NCBI GenBank assembly: GCA_017548225.1
Contig: JAFYMV010000223.1
Span: forward strand, 1-27,264
Length of the DNA stretch: 27,264 nucleotides
Source of the DNA: Bacteroidaceae bacterium
GTDB lineage: Bacteria > Bacteroidota > Bacteroidia > Bacteroidales > Bacteroidaceae
Direction: 5' to 3'
Shown here: piece by piece, positions 22,902 to 27,264 of the stretch
Layout of the letters: the number at the start of each line of letters is the position of its first letter
Numbering within the stretch: the stretch's first letter is position 1
The notes under the pieces: generated by a model
What the model was told of the DNA's origin: nothing
The model's database searches: none
The model's input: the letters and a program-made list of their open reading frames with translations, nothing else
Translations under genes and position numbers: made by a program

Positions 22902-24224
22902 TTAATATTGGTTGAGAAGCTTCTCGATTTCGGCCAACTCCTTACCCATATTCAAGATGTAGTAGCAATTGTACAAACCTGAAGTCCATGCAGTTCTTCT
23001 CTCGGGATCTGTGCCATCATCCAATGTTCTCAACTTCTCAAACATCGGCAATGCCAATCTATAGTATTCCTTCATCTTCTCTTGTGCGGCTTTGAACTCC
23101 TTGCTACGGAAATTCATGTTGGCAGAAGCCTCACTTGCCTGCTGTGCTAAATCGCTGTAGCAAATACCCAAGTTATGATATGCACTTGCATATGTGGGAT
23201 CCTGCTCGATAACCAACTTGTACTCCTCAATAGCCTTGTCATACTCCTTCATGTTCTGATAGAGATAACCCTTTACATAGCGGAAAATGGGCTGGGGATT
23301 TCTAGCCACCATCTCATCGGCAAAAGCCATCAACTCATCGTTCTTCTTATTGTCCACAAAGTACGAGATGAGGTTGCTATAATAGTACTGATCTTCGGGA
23401 GCTCTTTCTACACCAGCCTTAAGAAGGTCAATCCATTTAGCTGAATCGCCCAAGTTCAGGTATGAAGAAGCCTCCAAACGATAGATACTTGCCGCCATAG
23501 CAGGATCTTGTGCCTGCTTGGCCAAATCGATGTTGGTCAATGCCAACTCATAGTCTTCAGCCTGAAGACCTGCCTGTACTGAATAATATGCAGCAACATC
23601 AGCCAAATACTCATCTGTAGCAGGGGTAATATTGTACTCCGCAAGCATGGGAGCAGTAGCTGTTGCAATATATTGAGAGAACAAGCTATGAGCCTCCTTG
23701 AACTGACCCTTGTTGTAGTAGAAAATACCACCATTGAGCAAGTTGGGACGATTAACTTGAATCTGTTCCTTGTTAGCGGGGCGATACTTTACCGCCTTAC
23801 CTGCGGTAGCAAGAAGCTCCTGCTCCAATTCATCACACTTGATGAAGTAGTCGCACATCTTTGACAAGCTACCGAAGAAAGCTACTGTATCATAGGGCTG
23901 ACCAAGATAAAGTTTCTCTGCTTCTTTGATATAAAAACCATTTTGAATCTGTCCAGCTACATTCCATGTGTCAGGATTGTCCTTGGTGTGAACATTTACC
24001 ATAGCCTGCTGGATAAGGTCATTAGCAGTACTCAAGCTACCACTCTCGGGTACATTGAGAATACCTTGTGCCTCTTTCAACACCTTGTTTGCAGCTTTAA
24101 TCTCTGCCTTGAGTGCCTTGGCTGCTGCTTTTGCTGCTTTTGCCGCCTCCTTATCGTTGGTCTGTGCAAAAGAAATAGATACAGACATCATGACTGTAGC
24201 CACCAATAATAATACCTTTTTCAT
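22902..24224 (-). CDS. Secreted tetratricopeptide-repeat protein
   Basis: Exported protein of 440 residues. The signal peptide has two lysines and a hydrophobic core, ending at ISFA, with likely cleavage after A20. A very Ala/Lys-rich helical segment follows (residues 23-50). The rest is helical, with tetratricopeptide-like repeats. The clearest is in the C-terminal third: IFRYVKGYLYQNMKEYDKAI, then EEYKLVIEQDPTYASAYHNL. TPR proteins act as protein-interaction scaffolds, here in the periplasm or at the outer membrane. No catalytic motif is visible and the partner is unknown. It begins 47 nt after the gyrA stop without a clear promoter between them, so co-transcription with gyrA is likely. Two hairpins follow the stop. 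Confidence 0.88.
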   Translation of the reverse strand: MKKVLLLVATVMMSVSISFAQTNDKEAAKAAKAAAKALKAEIKAANKVLKEAQGILNVPESGSLSTANDLIQQAMVNVHTKDNPDTWNVAGQIQNGFYIKEAEKLYLGQPYDTVAFFGSLSKMCDYFIKCDELEQELLATAGKAVKYRPANKEQIQVNRPNLLNGGIFYYNKGQFKEAHSLFSQYIATATAPMLAEYNITPATDEYLADVAAYYSVQAGLQAEDYELALTNIDLAKQAQDPAMAASIYRLEASSYLNLGDSAKWIDLLKAGVERAPEDQYYYSNLISYFVDNKKNDELMAFADEMVARNPQPIFRYVKGYLYQNMKEYDKAIEEYKLVIEQDPTYASAYHNLGICYSDLAQQASEASANMNFRSKEFKAAQEKMKEYYRLALPMFEKLRTLDDGTDPERRTAWTSGLYNCYYILNMGKELAEIEKLLNQY

Positions 24225-24271
24225 ACTTTTAATGATTTAGTGATTATCTATTAATGAATGTTTATTTAAAC

Positions 24272-26860
24272 TTATTGTTCATCATTTTGTTCAGCAGCTT
24301 CATCCGCTTCGGGAGCCTCTACTACGGGAGCGTCTACAATAGGAGCATCACCCTCTACAAGCTCTGCATCTTGTGCATCGGGAGCTTCGGTCTCGGTAGT
24401 AACCTTACATACCGAACTGATCTGGTCGTTACGCTTACCAAGATTGATGAGACGAACGCCCTGTGTGGCACGACCCATGATACGAACATCAGCTACCTTA
24501 AGACGGATAACAACGCCTGACTTATTGATAATCATCAAGTCGTTCTCATCGGTTACGGTCTTGATAGCCACGAGCTTACCAGTCTTATCGGTGATATTGA
24601 GAGTCTTCACACCCTTGGCACCACGATTGGTAATACGATAGTCTTCCACATCGCTACGCTTACCATAACCCTCTTCTGATACGACCATGATATTCTCGGT
24701 ATCGGCATCGTTGATTACAATCATTCCGATTACCTCATCCTGTCCGTCTTCGTCAAGTGTCATACCGCGTACACCTGTTGCTGTACGACCCATTTCACGA
24801 ACAACACCCTCGTGGAAACGAATAGCGCGACCATTCTTGTTAGCCAAGATAATCTCGTTGTCACCATTGGTCATTACTACCTCAATAACACGGTCATCTT
24901 CACGGATAGTGATAGCGTTCACACCATTGGTACGAGGACGAGAATAAGCCTCCAAACAGGTCTTCTTTACCACACCGTTCTTGGTACAGAACATGAGATA
25001 GTGTGAGTTCACGAAATCCTTATCGGCAAGATTCTTCACATGTACGAATGCGTTTACCTTATCATCGGGCTCAATATTGAGCATATTTTGAATAGCACGA
25101 CCCTTCGAATTCTTCGTACCTTCGGGAATCTCGTATACCTTGAGCCAGTAGCAGCGTCCCTTCTGGGTGAAGAAGATCATAGTATTGTGCATAGTAGCCA
25201 TGTAGATGTACTCTACGAAGTCGGCCTCACGAGTATCACTACCCTTTGAGCCTACGCCACCACGATTCTGAGTACGGAACTCGCTGAGCGGAGTACGCTT
25301 GATATATCCGAGATGTGAGATGGTGATAACCATTTCATCATCAGCATAGAAGTCTTCGGGGTTGAACTCCTCTGAAGAGTATACGATCTCTGACTTACGG
25401 TCGTCGCCATACTTCTCGGCCACCTCTACGAGTTCGTCCTTCATCACCTGCTTGCAGAGCTCGTCATTAACGAGGATTTCATTCAAGTAAGCGATGAGCT
25501 TCATGATCTCATCATATTCGGCACGGAGCTGCTCCTGTTGCAAACCGGTAAGCTGACGCAGACGCATCTCCACGATAGCACGAGCTTGAGCATCACTCAA
25601 AGAGAAGCGTTGCATCAAACCAGCGATAGCATCGGCGGGAGTATGAGCAGCCTTGATAATGCGAATTACCTCATCGATGTTGTCAGAAGCAATAATCAAT
25701 CCTTCGAGGATATGTGCACGCTCTTCAGCCTTACGCAAGTCAAACTTGGTACGACGAATTACCACCTCGTGGCGGTGCTTAACGAAGTACTTGACGCAAT
25801 CGCGCAAGGTGAGTACCATAGGACGCAACTTATCGTTGTGCTCGCCACAAGGCACAAGAGCCACACTATTCACACTGAAAGAGGTCTGCAACTGAGTCAT
25901 TTTAAACAACTTGTTGAGCACCACGCTAGCATTGGCATCGCGCTTCACATCTACCACGATACGCATTCCATCCTTATCTGACTCATCGTTTACATTGCTG
26001 ATGCCGTCAATCTTCTTGTCGCTTACGAGGCTCGCAATATACTTGATGAGCTCGGCCTTATTTACGCCATAGGGAATTTCAGTTACAATAATCTTGTCGT
26101 GGTTAGCGTCGGTCTCAATCTCAGTCTTTGCACGCATTACTACGCGGCCACGACCAGTCTCGTAGGCCTCCTTCACGCCAGCCATACCATAGATGTATCC
26201 ACCTGTCGGGAAGTCGGGAGCCTTCACATACTCCATCAACTCCTCTGTAGTGAGTTCGGGATTGTCAATGTAGGCAACACAAGCATTGATTACTTCGCGA
26301 AGATTGTGTGTAGGCATATTGGTCGCCATACCTACGGCAATACCTGTAGCACCGTTTACCAAAAGATTAGGAATACGGGTTGAGAGCACGCGAGGCTCTT
26401 CGTCCTTACCGTCATAGTTCTCCTGAAAATCTACGGTATCCTTATAGATATCCTGCATCATATCCTCACCAATCTTACGGAGGCGAGCCTCAGTATAACG
26501 CATAGCTGCAGGGCTATCACCATCAACCGAGCCGAAGTTTCCCTGTCCGTCAATCAAGGTGTAACGCATTGCCCATTCTTGGGCCATACGCACAAGAGAA
26601 CCATAGATTGACGAGTCGCCATGAGGGTGGTATTTACCCATCACATCACCGACCGTACGGGCTGACTTACGATAACCTTTATCCGAGGTGTTACCCTGCT
26701 CCATCATACTGTACAGGATTCTGCGGTGAACGGGCTTAAGACCGTCGCGCACATCGGGCAACGCACGCTCCACAATCACCGACATAGAGTAGTCGATATA
26801 CGATTTGCGCATCTCCTGCTCAATATCGACTTTAATAATTCTGTCTTGGTCTAAATTCAT
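24272..26860 (-). CDS. gyrA: DNA gyrase subunit A
   Basis: A subunit of the type II topoisomerase that introduces negative supercoils using ATP hydrolysed by GyrB. It has 862 residues, full length. Catalytic Y122 lies in AAMRYTEARL, with numbering identical to E. coli. The quinolone-resistance region reads HPHGDSSIYGSLVRMAQ: Ser83 is present, but position 87 is Gly in place of Asp. In the C-terminal wrapping domain the GyrA box is QNRGGVGSKG, not QRRGGKG. The last 40 residues are an acidic, Ala/Glu/Asp-rich tail. The start at 26860 gives MNLDQDRIIKVDIEQEMRKS, standard for the family. gyrB is not in the window. Confidence 0.98.
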   Translation of the reverse strand: MNLDQDRIIKVDIEQEMRKSYIDYSMSVIVERALPDVRDGLKPVHRRILYSMMEQGNTSDKGYRKSARTVGDVMGKYHPHGDSSIYGSLVRMAQEWAMRYTLIDGQGNFGSVDGDSPAAMRYTEARLRKIGEDMMQDIYKDTVDFQENYDGKDEEPRVLSTRIPNLLVNGATGIAVGMATNMPTHNLREVINACVAYIDNPELTTEELMEYVKAPDFPTGGYIYGMAGVKEAYETGRGRVVMRAKTEIETDANHDKIIVTEIPYGVNKAELIKYIASLVSDKKIDGISNVNDESDKDGMRIVVDVKRDANASVVLNKLFKMTQLQTSFSVNSVALVPCGEHNDKLRPMVLTLRDCVKYFVKHRHEVVIRRTKFDLRKAEERAHILEGLIIASDNIDEVIRIIKAAHTPADAIAGLMQRFSLSDAQARAIVEMRLRQLTGLQQEQLRAEYDEIMKLIAYLNEILVNDELCKQVMKDELVEVAEKYGDDRKSEIVYSSEEFNPEDFYADDEMVITISHLGYIKRTPLSEFRTQNRGGVGSKGSDTREADFVEYIYMATMHNTMIFFTQKGRCYWLKVYEIPEGTKNSKGRAIQNMLNIEPDDKVNAFVHVKNLADKDFVNSHYLMFCTKNGVVKKTCLEAYSRPRTNGVNAITIREDDRVIEVVMTNGDNEIILANKNGRAIRFHEGVVREMGRTATGVRGMTLDEDGQDEVIGMIVINDADTENIMVVSEEGYGKRSDVEDYRITNRGAKGVKTLNITDKTGKLVAIKTVTDENDLMIINKSGVVIRLKVADVRIMGRATQGVRLINLGKRNDQISSVCKVTTETEAPDAQDAELVEGDAPIVDAPVVEAPEADEAAEQNDEQ

Positions 26861-26908
26861 ATCTTAATAGTAATTTCGTCTTAAAATATCCTTAAACATA
26901 AAATCGTG

Positions 26909-26940
26909 TAAAATTACGCATTTTTAGCGACATAACAAAA
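26909..26940 (-). promoter_or_regulatory. Promoter of gyrA
   Basis: On the minus strand TTTTG at 26940-26936, a 19-nt spacer, then TAATTTTA at 26916-26909, which differs from TAnnTTTG only in the last base. The leader to ATG 26860 would be about 40 nt. Confidence 0.6.
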
Positions 26941-27055
26941 ACTAACCAAACCTTTTTCACAGAAATCAACCACAGAAAGCATTTTTAGCCATTTCCCAAT
27001 CATTGCTAATGGATGAAAATTACCTTCTCAAGTCTTGACATAGAAAATTAATCAG

Positions 27056-27106
27056 AAAACAATCAAGCATCCATCACGAAAGTATCGTTGGATGCTTGAT
27101 TGTTTT
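27056..27106. terminator. Long perfect hairpin, terminator of the partial minus-strand gene
   Basis: Arms of 18 bp, perfect, at 27056-27073 and 27089-27106. The core is AATCAAGCATCCA, with AAAA at one end and TTTT at the other. ACGA (27076-27079) and TCGT (27085-27088) extend the stem inside. It lies 17 nt past the stop codon of the minus-strand gene entering from the right. Confidence 0.85.
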
Positions 27107-27122
27107 GTATGAGGTTTCTGTC

Positions 27123-27264
27123 CTACTTCACGAAATCGTAGTAGTACCAGTAGGTGTCGCCAAACTGGCGCTTGCAGAGATTCTGCATGGCTATGGGGTC
27201 AAGGGCATAGGCTTCACGCAGAGTGAGATAGTCGTGATAGCGTTGTGCAACGGCTTCGTCGGGC
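27123..27264 (-). CDS. C-terminal end of an unidentified protein (cut by window edge)
   Basis: The last 46 codons and the stop (27125-27123) of a minus-strand gene are visible. The encoded end includes QRYHDYLTLREAYALDPIAM and finishes with FGDTYWYYYDFVK, which is rich in Tyr and Trp. I do not recognise a family from this fragment. It is called coding because the frame stays open to the window edge, the composition is protein-like, and a strong terminator follows directly. The gene reads towards gyrA on the same strand. Confidence 0.7.
   Translation of the reverse strand, partial: PDEAVAQRYHDYLTLREAYALDPIAMQNLCKRQFGDTYWYYYDFVK

Overview
The window reads as chromosomal DNA of a Bacteroidales bacterium. 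The evidence is the protein set (a short primary sigma factor of 284 residues, a DUF4954 protein, a 253-residue ProB without a PUA domain), the general lack of Shine-Dalgarno sequences, and repeated promoters of the Bacteroidetes type (TTG about 20 nt upstream of TAnnTTTG). These promoters often decide which start codon is real. Most of the window is housekeeping sequence. No CRISPR array, rRNA, tRNA, insertion sequence or integrase was found.

Layout. 1-404: AT-rich leader. 405-2047: an XRE-family regulator facing dinB (DNA polymerase IV), their 3' ends overlapping by 4 nt. 2212-3261: an A/T-rich membrane acyltransferase. 3443-5269: a nitroreductase-family lipoprotein and type I asparaginase, diverging from interleaved promoters. 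5376-6323: a class II J-domain co-chaperone. 6446-9851: a two-helix channel-like protein with a large soluble domain and no TVGYG filter, then an AAA+ ATPase with Asn in place of the Walker B Asp; a strong terminator separates them. 10091-10945: the primary sigma factor. 11057-12243: two unrecognised genes forming one transcription unit. 12461-14695: DUF4954 left-handed beta-helix protein containing an internal heptamer repeat. 14789-18380: an omega-amidase-like nitrilase followed by proC-proB-proA, the last three joined by ATGA overlaps, giving the glutamate-to-proline route. A shared bidirectional terminator separates this from the minus-strand run rmuC-metA-rlhA (22634 down to 18442). 22902-26860, minus strand: gyrA followed by a secreted TPR protein. 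27123-27264: the C-terminal end of an unidentified minus-strand gene behind an 18-bp hairpin.

The best candidate for new biology is the channel-like gene (6446-7999), possibly with the adjacent AAA+ ATPase. Its TM1/pore/TM2 layout and the FAVPAGLIGSG inner helix are those of K+ channels, but the selectivity-filter position reads KYIEDPAEIA and the roughly 400-residue cytoplasmic part matches nothing I can name with confidence. The two-gene orphan unit at 11057-12243 and the frame-breaking heptamer tract at 13995-14022 are secondary points. Everything here comes from reading the sequence; no database search was run.
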